DNA of 64,000 nt from a bacterium. Its GTDB lineage: Bacteria > Bacillota_I > Bacilli_A > Izemoplasmatales > Izemoplasmataceae. Below are positions 19,992 through 30,223 of the stretch, in pieces; the stretch's first letter is position 1, and the number at the start of each line of letters is the position of its first letter. Under the pieces are notes generated by a model. That model made no database searches and was not told the DNA's origin. It worked only from the letters and a program-made list of their open reading frames with translations. Made by a program: the position numbers and the translations under genes. Location: NCBI GenBank assembly GCA_018400615.1, contig JAGYML010000002.1:1-64000 (forward strand). Reading direction: 5' to 3'.

Positions 19992-20846
19992 ATGAAAAAA
20001 ATCGGATTGGTTTTCAACAGTACTGTTTATTTGGATAAGGAAATTCTGAACAAACACAATATCAAAGTCGTATCACTCAATATTCTGGAAGGTGACAACA
20101 CCTACAGAGAAACCGATATTACCCCACAGTTCGTCATTGAAGAGATTGATCAGGGTCACAAGGTATCTACGGCTCAGCCATCGCCTGAAAGCTTCAGAAG
20201 CGCTTATCAGGAATTGTTTGATGAAGGGTATGAGAAAATACTCACACTGGTCATTTCAAGAGGTTTGAGCGGTACCTACCAATCGGCAGAGCTCGCCCGT
20301 GATTTGCTTGAGACACGCAAGGACGATGTGTACGTACTTGATACACTGAATGCGGGCTTTGGAAATGAATTGATTGCGACGGCCATACTCGATATGGTTT
20401 CCAAAGGCACTGAATTTGAAACGGTTATCAGTCGTACGAATGAAATCGCCAGAAAAACCGGACTGCTTTTCACGGTTTCAAGTCTTTTCCATTTACAACG
20501 AGGAGGTCGGCTTTCCAAGACTAATGCGTTGATAGGGACGGTTCTTAGAATCAAACCAATCATACAGATGACTGATGAGGGTGAATTGAAGCCAGTACAC
20601 AGAGAAAGAACGGTTGGAAAACTCATCAAATATATCGTGAACACGATTAAAGAAGATGTGAAGGACAAAGGGACATTGCATGTGCATTTGGTTGAGCAAC
20701 TTTCGCAGGATATCATTGAACGCATCAGTGCGACATTGAAAGAAACATTTGACCATCCGATAATCACAGTCAACCATTACATAGGGCCCGTATTTGCGAT
20801 TCATATCGGAAAAAAAGGCTACGGCATTGCCTGGTATGCTGAATAG
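19992..20846 (+). CDS. DegV family (fatty-acid-binding) protein
   Basis: DKVSTAQPSPESF-like, LVISRGLSGTYQSAELA, LFHLQRGGRLSKTNALIG...KPI. Confidence 0.93.
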   Translation: MKKIGLVFNSTVYLDKEILNKHNIKVVSLNILEGDNTYRETDITPQFVIEEIDQGHKVSTAQPSPESFRSAYQELFDEGYEKILTLVISRGLSGTYQSAELARDLLETRKDDVYVLDTLNAGFGNELIATAILDMVSKGTEFETVISRTNEIARKTGLLFTVSSLFHLQRGGRLSKTNALIGTVLRIKPIIQMTDEGELKPVHRERTVGKLIKYIVNTIKEDVKDKGTLHVHLVEQLSQDIIERISATLKETFDHPIITVNHYIGPVFAIHIGKKGYGIAWYAE

Positions 20847-20853
20847 ATAATAA

Positions 20854-20881
20854 TAAAGAACCTTCCGAGGTTCTTTTTTTA
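20854..20881 (+). terminator. Intrinsic terminator
   Basis: aagaaccttccgaggttcttttttt. Confidence 0.8.
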
Positions 20882-20914
20882 AGCAAAGAAAAAGCCCCTT
20901 TTCAGAGGCTTGAA

Positions 20915-22861
20915 TCAATTGGTGTCAGTATTCTCTATAGGCTTGTTTTCGCCAAAATAATCATTTTGGAGAATGAAGCGATTGATGATACTTCTATGGA
21001 TCAGACGGTTGTAGTGAAGTAAAACATCATTCTCGTTATAGCGTTGGTTGTAGTAGCCAATTCTTTGTCCATCTGCGATATCCATATAATAGTCATCGGT
21101 CATGAAACTTGAATCCTGGAACCAGACGGTATTCTGACTGTTTTCGTTGAATACGTCTTTACCCATGACTTTGTCGTATTCCATGTCATCGAGATTGAAA
21201 AGATTGGCAACCGTAGGCATGATGTCTATGCTTGACATGATGGAGTCAACGCGGGTCTCTTCTAGGGAAGGGTTGTAAAACATCATGGGAAGGTTATGGA
21301 TATTCAAAAAAGTATCCTCGAGATTTTTAGACTGATTGAATTCCAGATGTGTATCTTCATCGAGTCCGTAAGCATAGTGATCACTTGTGATCATGATGAC
21401 TGTATCATCAAGTTTGTCGTGGATTTCAAGCTGTTCAAGCAAATACCCGAGTGCAAGATCGAATTCATAATGAGCAGCCAGGTAGTATTTGTACTCTTCA
21501 TTTTCAATCGTGCGGTTTTCCTTTGCAAGAATGTCTTCAATGGCTTCGAGGTTTTTAGAAGCGATAGGATGGCCATCGTCGTAGTCAAGATGACCACTCA
21601 CGGTAAGAAAGTATGAAAAGAATCTTTCGCTTTCTATTAAATCGTCCATTGCATATTCCATCATCTCAAGGTCGCTAGTCCAGTATTGATCTTCACCTTG
21701 TTCTTCATCGAGAAGGCCCATGTCAACGCCGTTTTCATACTTGTCAAATCCGATGGTGTCTGGCAGGAAGGTTTTTCTTGGATAGTAGAAGTCCGTATAG
21801 TTGTGAAAGGCGAAGGCGTCGTAATCTTCGCTTTTGAAGTGTTTTGGAAGGGTGTTGGGATAGGTGTTTTCACCATAAGCCTCCATGGAGAGTTGCACTT
21901 CCCTATCAGGATAAAAGGATGTATGGGTCATGTATTCGTTATCGGCGGTGGTTCTGTAAAAAAGCGGGGCGTAATAATTATCGAAAACAATGGCGTTTTT
22001 CTTCATTGAGTAAAGATTCGGCATGAAACGAGGGTTGATGCCATAAGGCTCCAAAGATTCAGCCGTAATCATGATAAAGTTCTTGTCTTTGAACAATCCG
22101 GTGTAGTCGTTGCCCTCGTGAGGGGGCAGCTCATCAAGGTATTCTTCTGTTTCATCGCGCATGGTGGAGGTATCCCTGGTTTCATCCCCATCAAACATGA
22201 TGGTTTTGAGGTCCAACCGAGCATAGGTGAGAAGTCCGAAGCGATCAATGGCAAGATGGGGGCTGTAGACGTTGTTGTAAAGGTCAACATCAGAGAAGTT
22301 GAAATCCTGTTCCCCGGTGTCGGCTACGGGTTTGTTGCTGATGGTCTGGACGGCCACAAACATCACCATCAGACCAAAAATCAGAGCATATAACGAACGA
22401 ATTGGTTTATCGTAGCGAATCGCGAAGAGTTTGGTCGAAAGTTCTTTATTGGCCCTTAAAGTGAAGCCCATGACCAAAATCGGAATAAGATAAAGCAACT
22501 GGGTGAATCTCAAATTGGATAGGATACGACTGATGAACGTAAGACCGGTTGTGACGTCTCCTGTCATGGCAAAAGAGTAAAAGCCGTTCACTGTCAGATA
22601 GAAAACATGTTGTGAAAAGTATAGTATGGTGAGTGCCACTACAAAAACCACCGTCAGACGTCTCATGGTTCTTTGTGAGAAGAAACGGAGGAAGAAGGTT
22701 ATGAATGCAGCATAAGCCAATGAGAAAAGCGCTATGCGCACGATGTCGAATCCAAAGCCGATTCTTAATACAGAAAGCCTGAATGCAATCTCCAATATAA
22801 AAATGGTAAGAAACATGACAAGCATCAATGCCATTGACTTGAATACTTTGTTTATTTTCAT
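20915..22861 (-). CDS. LTA synthase family sulfatase-like membrane protein
   Basis: 5 TMs then NFIMITAESLEPYGI, MPNLYSMKKNAIVFDNYYAP, FSYFLTVSGHLDY, DDTVIMITSDHYAYG; start at MKINKVF. Confidence 0.88.
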   Translation of the reverse strand: MKINKVFKSMALMLVMFLTIFILEIAFRLSVLRIGFGFDIVRIALFSLAYAAFITFFLRFFSQRTMRRLTVVFVVALTILYFSQHVFYLTVNGFYSFAMTGDVTTGLTFISRILSNLRFTQLLYLIPILVMGFTLRANKELSTKLFAIRYDKPIRSLYALIFGLMVMFVAVQTISNKPVADTGEQDFNFSDVDLYNNVYSPHLAIDRFGLLTYARLDLKTIMFDGDETRDTSTMRDETEEYLDELPPHEGNDYTGLFKDKNFIMITAESLEPYGINPRFMPNLYSMKKNAIVFDNYYAPLFYRTTADNEYMTHTSFYPDREVQLSMEAYGENTYPNTLPKHFKSEDYDAFAFHNYTDFYYPRKTFLPDTIGFDKYENGVDMGLLDEEQGEDQYWTSDLEMMEYAMDDLIESERFFSYFLTVSGHLDYDDGHPIASKNLEAIEDILAKENRTIENEEYKYYLAAHYEFDLALGYLLEQLEIHDKLDDTVIMITSDHYAYGLDEDTHLEFNQSKNLEDTFLNIHNLPMMFYNPSLEETRVDSIMSSIDIMPTVANLFNLDDMEYDKVMGKDVFNENSQNTVWFQDSSFMTDDYYMDIADGQRIGYYNQRYNENDVLLHYNRLIHRSIINRFILQNDYFGENKPIENTDTN

Positions 22862-22984
22862 AAAATCACACCTTTGTGGCACCGTTATTATACTAAATAT
22901 AATAACCCTTTGAAAGAAAAAACCTTTCGACAGTCAATAATACCATGAAAACCGAAGTTTTCGCAACGCTTTTGAAAGTTATTC

Positions 22985-23013
22985 TTGACATTGTGGATGG
23001 AATTTCTTAGAAT
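22985..23013 (+). promoter_or_regulatory. Promoter of tRNA-His/Gln/Leu
   Basis: TTGACA - 17 nt - TAGAAT. Confidence 0.8.
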
Positions 23014-23043
23014 GTTTATAGTCTTTAAAAAAAGACTCAACAT

Positions 23044-23120
23044 GGCGGCTGTGGCGAAGTGGTTACCGCACCGGATTGTGGCTCCGGCATTCGAGGGTTC
23101 AAATCCCTTCAGTCGCCCCA
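23044..23120 (+). tRNA. tRNA-His(GTG)
   Basis: GGCGGCT...AGTCGCC acceptor, anticodon GTG in gattGTGgctc, encoded CCA. Confidence 0.94.
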
Positions 23121-23125
23121 TGTAT

Positions 23126-23200
23126 TGGGCTATAGCCAAGTGGTTAAGGCATCGGACTTTGACTCCGACATCGATGGTTCGAATCCATCCAGCCCAGCCA
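23126..23200 (+). tRNA. tRNA-Gln(TTG)
   Basis: TGGGCTA.../AGCCCA acceptor, anticodon TTG in gactTTGactc, encoded CCA. Confidence 0.94.
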
Positions 23201-23207
23201 AAAAAAT

Positions 23208-23290
23208 GCGGGTGTGGCGGAACTGGCAGACGCGCTAGATTTAGGATCTAGTTCTTCGGAGTGCAGGTTCGATTCCTGTCACCCGCACCA
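23208..23290 (+). tRNA. tRNA-Leu(TAG)
   Basis: GCGGGTG/CACCCGC acceptor, anticodon TAG in gattTAGgatc, long variable arm, encoded CCA. Confidence 0.94.
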
Positions 23291-23302
23291 TTTATAATAT
23301 TC

Positions 23303-23330
23303 AGGACATTATTTTAATGTCCTTTTTTAA
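23303..23330 (+). terminator. Terminator of tRNA operon
   Basis: aggacattattttaatgtccttttttaat. Confidence 0.75.
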
Positions 23331-23444
23331 TGGCTTTTTATACGCATTGTTTGAAGCCTGTATAAATAGTACACGTATTAGTTAGCGCACAAAGTTTAAA
23401 AACCGCTCGTCCGCTTTGAAAAGCCGTTTAATTAGGTTTTCGAG

Positions 23445-23473
23445 TTGACATCCCATCTTTATTATATTAGTAT
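23445..23473 (+). promoter_or_regulatory. Promoter of V-ATPase operon
   Basis: TTGACA - 17 nt - TAGTAT, followed by about 120 nt leader. Confidence 0.65.
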
Positions 23474-23597
23474 AAGCTTGCAAAGTTTATATTTGTATGA
23501 CACATTGTCACCCATGCAGGTCTTTGGCCTGTCTTTTTGTGGTTTATCACCATTATTTTTTTATTAATGAGTTTTCTCGAGTGAGGAGAGAAATTAT

Positions 23598-23915
23598 ATG
23601 CCGAAAATTATTCATGATGTTATTGAGTTTGATAAAAAAACAAGAGAAGCCGTAGACGCTGTCCGTGAGGAAAAAGCCCACGTTGAAGCCTACATTGAAG
23701 AGGAAAGCAAACGGCTAGAAAACGAAAAACGCAAGGAAGCACAGGAAACTATCAACAAGCGCAGAAAAGAGATTCAAGAAGATCTTGAAAAGAGAAAAAA
23801 GGCCGCATTCGAAGAATACAAGGAAACCAAGGATCATATCGACAAGAAGTTTGATGAAAACAAGGATGACTGGATCGAATCCATTTATCAGTATTGTATT
23901 TCCGAAGAGTCCTAA
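23598..23915 (+). CDS. V/A-type ATPase peripheral-stalk subunit (G/H-like)
   Basis: 105-aa Lys/Glu-rich coiled coil heading the V-ATPase operon. Confidence 0.65.
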   Translation: MPKIIHDVIEFDKKTREAVDAVREEKAHVEAYIEEESKRLENEKRKEAQETINKRRKEIQEDLEKRKKAAFEEYKETKDHIDKKFDENKDDWIESIYQYCISEES

Positions 23916-23927
23916 GGAGTGTGACAT

Positions 23928-24968
23928 ATGGGATCGCTTACTGGCAATGCCATTATTTCCAAAGCCAAATCAATCTATGGAAACAGGCTTATGGCCCATG
24001 ATTACGAATACCTATTGAAAGTACGCAGTGTACCTGAAATTGTGACTTACTTGAAAAACAAGCTTAATTACCGTGAATATCTTCTGGATGTGCATGAACA
24101 AAGCATTCATCGTGGGCAGCTTGAAGAATTAATCAAGAAAGCGCATTTTGGTCATACGTTGAAACTCGTGAAATTTGTAGAGACACGGGATAGAAAATTC
24201 TTTGAACTCAATATGATTCAAAGGGAAATAGATGTCGTACTTTCGGTTCTAAGAACCATCATTTCAGAGGAAAAAGAGGAAACCTATTCGGACTACCCCA
24301 CTTTTTTCACCAAACATGCGAGTTTTGATGTTTTTGGACTGACAGAATCCAAGTCTTTTCCGGAAATGCTCGAGGTTCTCATGCATACAAGATATTTCAA
24401 AGTGCTAAAGCCTTTCAACGTAAAAAGGCGTGAAGACATCGATTACTCCAAGATCGAACATGAAATGGACAAACTTTATTACGACATCGTCTTTACCCGC
24501 ATTGATGAACTTTATACTGGAAAAGAACACGATGAGCTTACGAATATTTTCCAAACCAAAGTTGAACTCGAAAACATCATCAAGGTTTACCGACTCAAGA
24601 AGTTCTACAACGCTGACAAGGCAACCATAATGGACACACTCATCTTAAAACATTCCAAGTTGAGCAAGCGCAAACTTGAAGAGCTTATACGGTTGCCTGA
24701 AGCGGACTTGATTTATTATTATCTTGAACGTTCGGAACATTCTTCTGTCATTGAAAAAGACCAGGACTATGTCTATGTGGAGTATTACGCTGAAAAAATC
24801 AAATACAACCTGGCAAAGCGCTATATTTACTTTTCAAACAATGCTCCAAAAGTTTATTCCGCCTTTCTAATTCTAAATGAAATAGAAAGAGACAATCTTT
24901 TCAACATCATTGAGGGCATTCGTTACGACCTTTCTGAAGAAGAGATTAAAAAGATGCTCATTTACTAG
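23928..24968 (+). CDS. V/A-type ATPase subunit C (d-like)
   Basis: GNAIISKAKSIYGNRLMAHDYEYLLKVRSVPEIVTYLKN; position in operon. Confidence 0.85.
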   Translation: MGSLTGNAIISKAKSIYGNRLMAHDYEYLLKVRSVPEIVTYLKNKLNYREYLLDVHEQSIHRGQLEELIKKAHFGHTLKLVKFVETRDRKFFELNMIQREIDVVLSVLRTIISEEKEETYSDYPTFFTKHASFDVFGLTESKSFPEMLEVLMHTRYFKVLKPFNVKRREDIDYSKIEHEMDKLYYDIVFTRIDELYTGKEHDELTNIFQTKVELENIIKVYRLKKFYNADKATIMDTLILKHSKLSKRKLEELIRLPEADLIYYYLERSEHSSVIEKDQDYVYVEYYAEKIKYNLAKRYIYFSNNAPKVYSAFLILNEIERDNLFNIIEGIRYDLSEEEIKKMLIY

Positions 24969-24989
24969 CTTAATTAAGGAGACAGAACT

Positions 24990-26921
24990 ATGGCTATTGT
25001 AAAAACGAACTTAGTTCGAATCACTGCACACATAGATCACATGGATCCTACACTCGAACGTTTTGTGGACCTTGATTGCATCCATCCTGTAGAAGGTGCG
25101 ACCATTGCAGGACAGGTGCGAGGTTCTCAAACCTTTCATACGGAGAGTCCTTGTAATCTGAGTCTCAGTGAACTTCGTGAAATCGAAGATGAATTCGATG
25201 TAAAAATCGATCCTATCGAACCAGAGAATTACGACTATTCCGTCGACAAGGTATGTGACCTCATTCATTCCATTCATGGACGCCTTAAATCACTCGTGTC
25301 CAGAAAACAGGAAATTGAGGATTCCATCAAGAAGTATCAGGATGCCCTGATACAGGTCCAGCACATAGAATCTCTTGATATTGCCCTTGATGAAATATTT
25401 TCTTGTGAATATGTCTATGCCCGTGTAGGGCGACTTCCCAACGACAGTATAGAAAAACTCAGGTTTCACCGTTCGAGACCGTTCATATTCCAATCTTTTA
25501 CAGAGGACAACAACTACAGCTGGTGCATGTATCTCACCACGAACCGTCATAAAAGAGAAGTCGACAACATTTTCTCGTCTTTGTTCTTTGAACGCATTCA
25601 TATTCCAGACTTCGTCAAGGGCACACCGGAAAATGCACAGTTGACACTTAAAAGGGAAATCAACGCGCTTCAGGAAAAACTTGAAGATCTGACCCAACAG
25701 ATCAATGCGGTGCTTGAAGACTCCGACGATGATCTTGCATTGTTCAAAGGCGAATTGCTCTTTGTCGACAAAATCAATGATGCAAAAGATTATGTCGTGG
25801 GACTTGGCAACAAGTTCACGATTACGGGGTTTGTCGAAGAACATGACGAAGACCGTATCAAAGACAAGTTTGCTGATATGGACGAAGTGGAGGTTGAAAT
25901 TCTTCCACCTGATCATGACAAGCGTCTCAAACCGCCAACCCGCATCAAGAACGGCTGGTTTTCCAAGCCGTTTGATATGTTCGTGGAAATGTATGGCATG
26001 CCGAGTGTGAAAGATATTGATCCTACGCCGTTCGTAGCCTATACTTACGCGTTGCTTTTCGGTATCATGTTCGGAGATGTCGGCCAAGGATTGCTTTTCA
26101 TACTGCTTGGTTGGCTCCTTTATAAATTCAAGGGTATGCAACTTGGCCAAGTCGGCATACGTATTGGTATCTTCTCCATGATTTTCGGCTTTTTATACGG
26201 GTCGGTCTTTGGGAACGAAGAGCTGTTGAACCCGTTATGGCGTGATGTCCTGGGCTTTGAAAACATGCCGCTTCATGTGCTTGATCCAACCTTTACCATG
26301 ACCTTGCTTATCGGGGCGGTCGGACTTGGGTCCGTATTGATACTCATGTCGATTGGTATCAATATAGCCTTGAACATCAAAAACAAGCATTATGTTGAGG
26401 TGTTCATGTCACATAATGGCATCGCAGGCATCGTATTCTATTTATTCGTTTTAGGCGGTTTGGCTTTACAGGTCGGACTTGGCACTCAGGTATTCTCACT
26501 ACTCACGGTGATTCCTTTCGCCATTTTACCGTTACTTGGTGTCCTGTTCAAAGAACCGGTTGAACGCAAAGTGCATGGCGGAAAGCTCTTCCCTGAAGGT
26601 GTGGGTGGCTTTATCACAGAAGGGTTCTTCGAACTCTTTGAAGTCGTCTTGTCCTTCACAACCAACACTATGTCATTCATGCGTGTGGCAGGTTTCATAT
26701 TGTCTCACGCCGGTATGATGCTCGTCGTTTACACACTCATGGATATGGGTGGAGGCTTGATAGCCTCAACAATCATCTTTATAATCGGTAACTTGTTCGT
26801 CATGGCCCTTGAGGGTATGATCGTAGGGATTCAGGTTCTACGTCTTGAATTCTATGAAATGTTCTCAAGATACTATGAAGGCAACGGCATCAGGTTCCGT
26901 TCACTTGGTGAAACAAGGTAA
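24990..26921 (+). CDS. V/A-type ATPase subunit I (a-like)
   Basis: FGIMFGDVGQGLLFILLGWLLY and FVMALEGMIVGIQVLRLEFYEMFSRYYEGNG signatures. Confidence 0.95.
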   Translation: MAIVKTNLVRITAHIDHMDPTLERFVDLDCIHPVEGATIAGQVRGSQTFHTESPCNLSLSELREIEDEFDVKIDPIEPENYDYSVDKVCDLIHSIHGRLKSLVSRKQEIEDSIKKYQDALIQVQHIESLDIALDEIFSCEYVYARVGRLPNDSIEKLRFHRSRPFIFQSFTEDNNYSWCMYLTTNRHKREVDNIFSSLFFERIHIPDFVKGTPENAQLTLKREINALQEKLEDLTQQINAVLEDSDDDLALFKGELLFVDKINDAKDYVVGLGNKFTITGFVEEHDEDRIKDKFADMDEVEVEILPPDHDKRLKPPTRIKNGWFSKPFDMFVEMYGMPSVKDIDPTPFVAYTYALLFGIMFGDVGQGLLFILLGWLLYKFKGMQLGQVGIRIGIFSMIFGFLYGSVFGNEELLNPLWRDVLGFENMPLHVLDPTFTMTLLIGAVGLGSVLILMSIGINIALNIKNKHYVEVFMSHNGIAGIVFYLFVLGGLALQVGLGTQVFSLLTVIPFAILPLLGVLFKEPVERKVHGGKLFPEGVGGFITEGFFELFEVVLSFTTNTMSFMRVAGFILSHAGMMLVVYTLMDMGGGLIASTIIFIIGNLFVMALEGMIVGIQVLRLEFYEMFSRYYEGNGIRFRSLGETR

Positions 26922-26974
26922 ATCACTCAATAAAAAAACCATAAAACAATAGTTATTTCTAGGAGGAAACATCA

Positions 26975-27424
26975 ATGAAAGCTCTAGCCATTCTTTTACC
27001 ACTGATCTTAATTGTCTTCATCTCTTTGCCACTTATCAAGGTATTCCGCAACCAGGTTACAAAAACAGCTGCACGCAAACGCCTTATGTTGCATCTTTCC
27101 ATGTTTGTAGGGGTTGTAGTCGTCGTGTTCCTTTTCACGCTTGGTGGAAGCTCAACGCTCTTTGCAGCTGAAGAAACCGCAGCCGCGACCGACAATATGA
27201 CAGGGTCACTTGCTCAAGGACTCGGCTTTATCAGTGCTGCGCTTGCAACAGGTATGTCCGCGCTGGGTGCGGGTATTGCCGTAGCCGCTGCCGCACCTGC
27301 TGCGATCGGCGCATTCAGTGAAAACGAGAAGAACTTCGGTAAGGCCCTTATCTTTGTGGCACTGGGTGAAGGGGTTGCGATTTACGGACTGCTTATCTCA
27401 ATTCTTATCATCAACAGCCTTTAA
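26975..27424 (+). CDS. V/A-type ATPase subunit K (proteolipid), N-terminally extended
   Basis: C-terminal c-hairpin GLGFISAALATGMSALGAGIAVAAAAPAAIGAFSENEKNFGKALIFVALGEGVAIYGLLISILI; N-terminal extra hydrophobic region. Confidence 0.93.
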   Translation: MKALAILLPLILIVFISLPLIKVFRNQVTKTAARKRLMLHLSMFVGVVVVVFLFTLGGSSTLFAAEETAAATDNMTGSLAQGLGFISAALATGMSALGAGIAVAAAAPAAIGAFSENEKNFGKALIFVALGEGVAIYGLLISILIINSL

Positions 27425-27427
27425 AAA

Positions 27428-27460
27428 GCAGAAGTTTTCCACAATTGTGGAAAACCTGCT
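27428..27460 (+). other. Strong intercistronic palindrome/hairpin after the proteolipid gene
   Basis: agcag-aa-gttttccacaa|ttgtggaaaac-ctgct: perfect 22-nt palindrome plus 5-bp outer stem. Confidence 0.85.
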
Positions 27461-27507
27461 CATTCCATAGAAAGGGACGTGTGTCATAAACCACACCGGT
27501 GATTATC

Positions 27508-27816
27508 ATGAAATTTTATCTTTTAAGCGACAACGTCGATACACAGGTCGGTATGAGACTTGCAGGTATCGAAGGGGACGTCATGCATGAACGTGAAGCA
27601 CTCATGAATGCTCTTGAAGCCTGCATTGATGATGAGACCATTGGGATTGTGCTCATTACGACCAAGTTGGTTGAACTCGCCCCCGATGTCATCAGTGAGC
27701 TCAAACTCAATTTGACACGGCCTTTGATCGTGGAAATTCCTGACAGGCACGGCTCATCCAATGTCGGGGAAGCCATCAATAAATATGTTAGTGAAGCCAT
27801 TGGCGTAGACATGTGA
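27508..27816 (+). CDS. V/A-type ATPase subunit F
   Basis: MKFYLLSDNVDTQVGMRLAGIEGDVMHEREAL...IGIVLITTKL...RPLIVEIPDRHG. Confidence 0.9.
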   Translation: MKFYLLSDNVDTQVGMRLAGIEGDVMHEREALMNALEACIDDETIGIVLITTKLVELAPDVISELKLNLTRPLIVEIPDRHGSSNVGEAINKYVSEAIGVDM

Positions 27817-27827
27817 GGTGAACAGCC

Positions 27828-28433
27828 ATGGAATACAATACAAACCAGGAACTCTATCAGTATTTCACCCATGAAATCGAGCGTATCAGCGAACAACAGA
27901 TTGAAGCTTTGCGCAAGGAAATGGATGAAAAGAAACGCAGTGAATTAAAGCGAATAACGGACAACATTGAACGTAAGACAAGAAAGTATCTGAACCGGGA
28001 ACTGAAATCATTGAATACGGATTTTTCTTCTGAAATCAACCATATTCATACCGAGAACCATCGCAAACTCATGGAAAAGCGTGAGAATCTGCTTGAAAAC
28101 ATATTCAGTGAAGTCAAGGATAAACTTGAGAAGTTTGTAAAAAGTAACAAGTATGATACGTTGCTCAAAAAAATGCTTAAAGAGACGGTTGAGTATCTTG
28201 ATACCGATTCTTTGACGTTTATAACCAGCGAAAAGGATGACACCATCAAAAAGGTGTTGAAAGACACGGTGTCCGTCGACTATGAAATAAAAACCAGCAA
28301 AGACATTGCCATTGGTGGATTCAAAGCCAAAAGTGATGCTTTGGGCCTTGAAGTGGACCGCACGCTTGACAAGAAACTTCGAGATCAAAGAGACTGGTTC
28401 CATGCAAACTCCAATCTCTTCATCCGTACTTAA
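27828..28433 (+). CDS. V/A-type ATPase subunit E
   Basis: Coiled-coil N-terminus, ENLLENIFSEVKDKLEKF..., IAIGGFKAKS; operon position. Confidence 0.8.
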   Translation: MEYNTNQELYQYFTHEIERISEQQIEALRKEMDEKKRSELKRITDNIERKTRKYLNRELKSLNTDFSSEINHIHTENHRKLMEKRENLLENIFSEVKDKLEKFVKSNKYDTLLKKMLKETVEYLDTDSLTFITSEKDDTIKKVLKDTVSVDYEIKTSKDIAIGGFKAKSDALGLEVDRTLDKKLRDQRDWFHANSNLFIRT

Positions 28434-28459
28434 TATTCATCATCTAAAGAGGTGACTTT

Positions 28460-30211
28460 ATGCAAAACGATACAATACATTCGATTAACGGACCGGTCAT
28501 AACCGTTAAGGACACAGATACATTCGCCCTCATGGAGATGGTGTATGTCGGGGAAGACCGCTTGCTTGGAGAAGTCGTTTCCATGACCCGCGAAGCAACG
28601 GTCATTCAGGTTTATGAATCCACTTCAGGTTTGAAACCGGGTGAACCTGTCACTTCCAGTGGCGAAAGCATGTCCATTGATCTCGGGCCTGGCATTCTCA
28701 AAAACATTTTTGATGGAATCGGCCGTCCCTTGCGGGATATTGCCGAAGCGACAGGTGCGTTTATTACCGCTGGGAGTCAGGGCAATACCATTGATGAAAA
28801 CAAACTCTGGCCCGTCAGAATAAAAGTAAGCAAAAATGATACACTCAAGCACGGCGACGTCTATGCAACCGTGCAGGAAACGGATTTGATCGAACACAGA
28901 CTCATGGTGCCCAGGGGCAAAGGTGGGAAAGTGGTTTACACTGCGGATGACGGAGATCACAAGGCAAGAACCACCATGGTCAAACTCGAAGACCGTGACG
29001 GCTTTGTCCACGAGCTTTCGCTAATTCAGCGCTGGCCCATTAAAACAGCAAGACCGGTTACCAAGCGTCTTGATACGGCCAAACCGCTTGTTACCGGACA
29101 AAGGGTCATCGATACGCTTTTCCCGATCACCAAAGGCGGCGCAGCCGCAATTCCAGGCGGATTCGGTTCAGGCAAAACCATGACTCAGCATCAGCTTGCC
29201 AAATGGTGTGATGCGGATATCATAGTGTTTGTCGGGTGCGGAGAACGTGGAAACGAAATGACTCAGGCACTTGAGGAATTCTCGGAACTGATTGACCCTA
29301 AAAGCGGCAAGCCGCTGACGGATCGCACGGTGCTTATTGCCAATACGTCCAACATGCCTGTAGCCGCTCGCGAGGCGAGCATCTATACCGGAGTGACCAT
29401 TGCGGAATATTATCGTGATATGGGCTACCATGTTGCCATGATGGCCGATTCGACTTCCCGTTGGGCAGAGGCTTTGAGAGAAATCAGCGGACGGCTTGAA
29501 GAAATGCCTGCCGAGGAAGGGTTTCCTCCTTATCTCTCTTCACGTCTTTCACAATTTTATGAACGCGCAGGCTACTATGAAACCTTGAACCACAAGACCG
29601 GTTCAATCACCATTGTCGGCGCCGTATCCCCTCAGGGTGCGGACTTCTCTGAACCGGTTACACAAAATACGAAACGCTTCATTCATGCCTTTTGGGCACT
29701 CGATAAGCAACTTGCCTATGAACGGCATTATCCAGCGGTCAATTGGAACGAAAGTTACAGTGAATATGTCAACCAATTGAGTAACTGGTACAGTGAAAAC
29801 GTGGATGAAGAGTTTCTTGATCATCGCCAGCAAATCGTTAAATTGCTCAATGAAGAAAACAAACTCCAAGAAATCGTCAAACTGATTGGTAGTTCCCTTC
29901 TACCTGATGATCAAAAACTTATTCTGGAAATTTCCAAACTAATCCGTAAAGGGTTTTTGCAACAGAACGCTTTCCATGACTTTGACAGTTATGTAACACT
30001 TGAAAAACAGATGAAGATGATGGATGTCATTCTTTATCTTTATCATGAAGCAGACAAGATTGTCGATAGAGGCATTGCGTTCAGATTGATCACACAAACC
30101 GATATATTCAACAAACTCACAAAAATGAAATACGAGATTCCGAATGATGACATGGACATGTTTGATGACTATTATGATCTCGTCGACAATGCGCTTTCGG
30201 ATATCAAATAA
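28460..30211 (+). CDS. V/A-type ATPase catalytic subunit A
   Basis: [30 protein letters not shown]-loop, [16 protein letters not shown]. Confidence 0.97.
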   Translation: MQNDTIHSINGPVITVKDTDTFALMEMVYVGEDRLLGEVVSMTREATVIQVYESTSGLKPGEPVTSSGESMSIDLGPGILKNIFDGIGRPLRDIAEATGAFITAGSQGNTIDENKLWPVRIKVSKNDTLKHGDVYATVQETDLIEHRLMVPRGKGGKVVYTADDGDHKARTTMVKLEDRDGFVHELSLIQRWPIKTARPVTKRLDTAKPLVTGQRVIDTLFPITKGGAAAIPGGFGSGKTMTQHQLAKWCDADIIVFVGCGERGNEMTQALEEFSELIDPKSGKPLTDRTVLIANTSNMPVAAREASIYTGVTIAEYYRDMGYHVAMMADSTSRWAEALREISGRLEEMPAEEGFPPYLSSRLSQFYERAGYYETLNHKTGSITIVGAVSPQGADFSEPVTQNTKRFIHAFWALDKQLAYERHYPAVNWNESYSEYVNQLSNWYSENVDEEFLDHRQQIVKLLNEENKLQEIVKLIGSSLLPDDQKLILEISKLIRKGFLQQNAFHDFDSYVTLEKQMKMMDVILYLYHEADKIVDRGIAFRLITQTDIFNKLTKMKYEIPNDDMDMFDDYYDLVDNALSDIK

Positions 30212-30223
30212 GGGGGATCATTC

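Noticed and set aside
22985-23251. 88-aa ORF on + strand and 22888-23139 on - strand
   Set aside because: Overlap the tRNA promoter and tRNA-His/Gln/Leu genes
25290-26150. 286-aa - strand ORF antisense to V-ATPase subunit I
   Set aside because: Frame shadow of a recognised gene; Cys/His/Phe-rich composition typical of antisense translation
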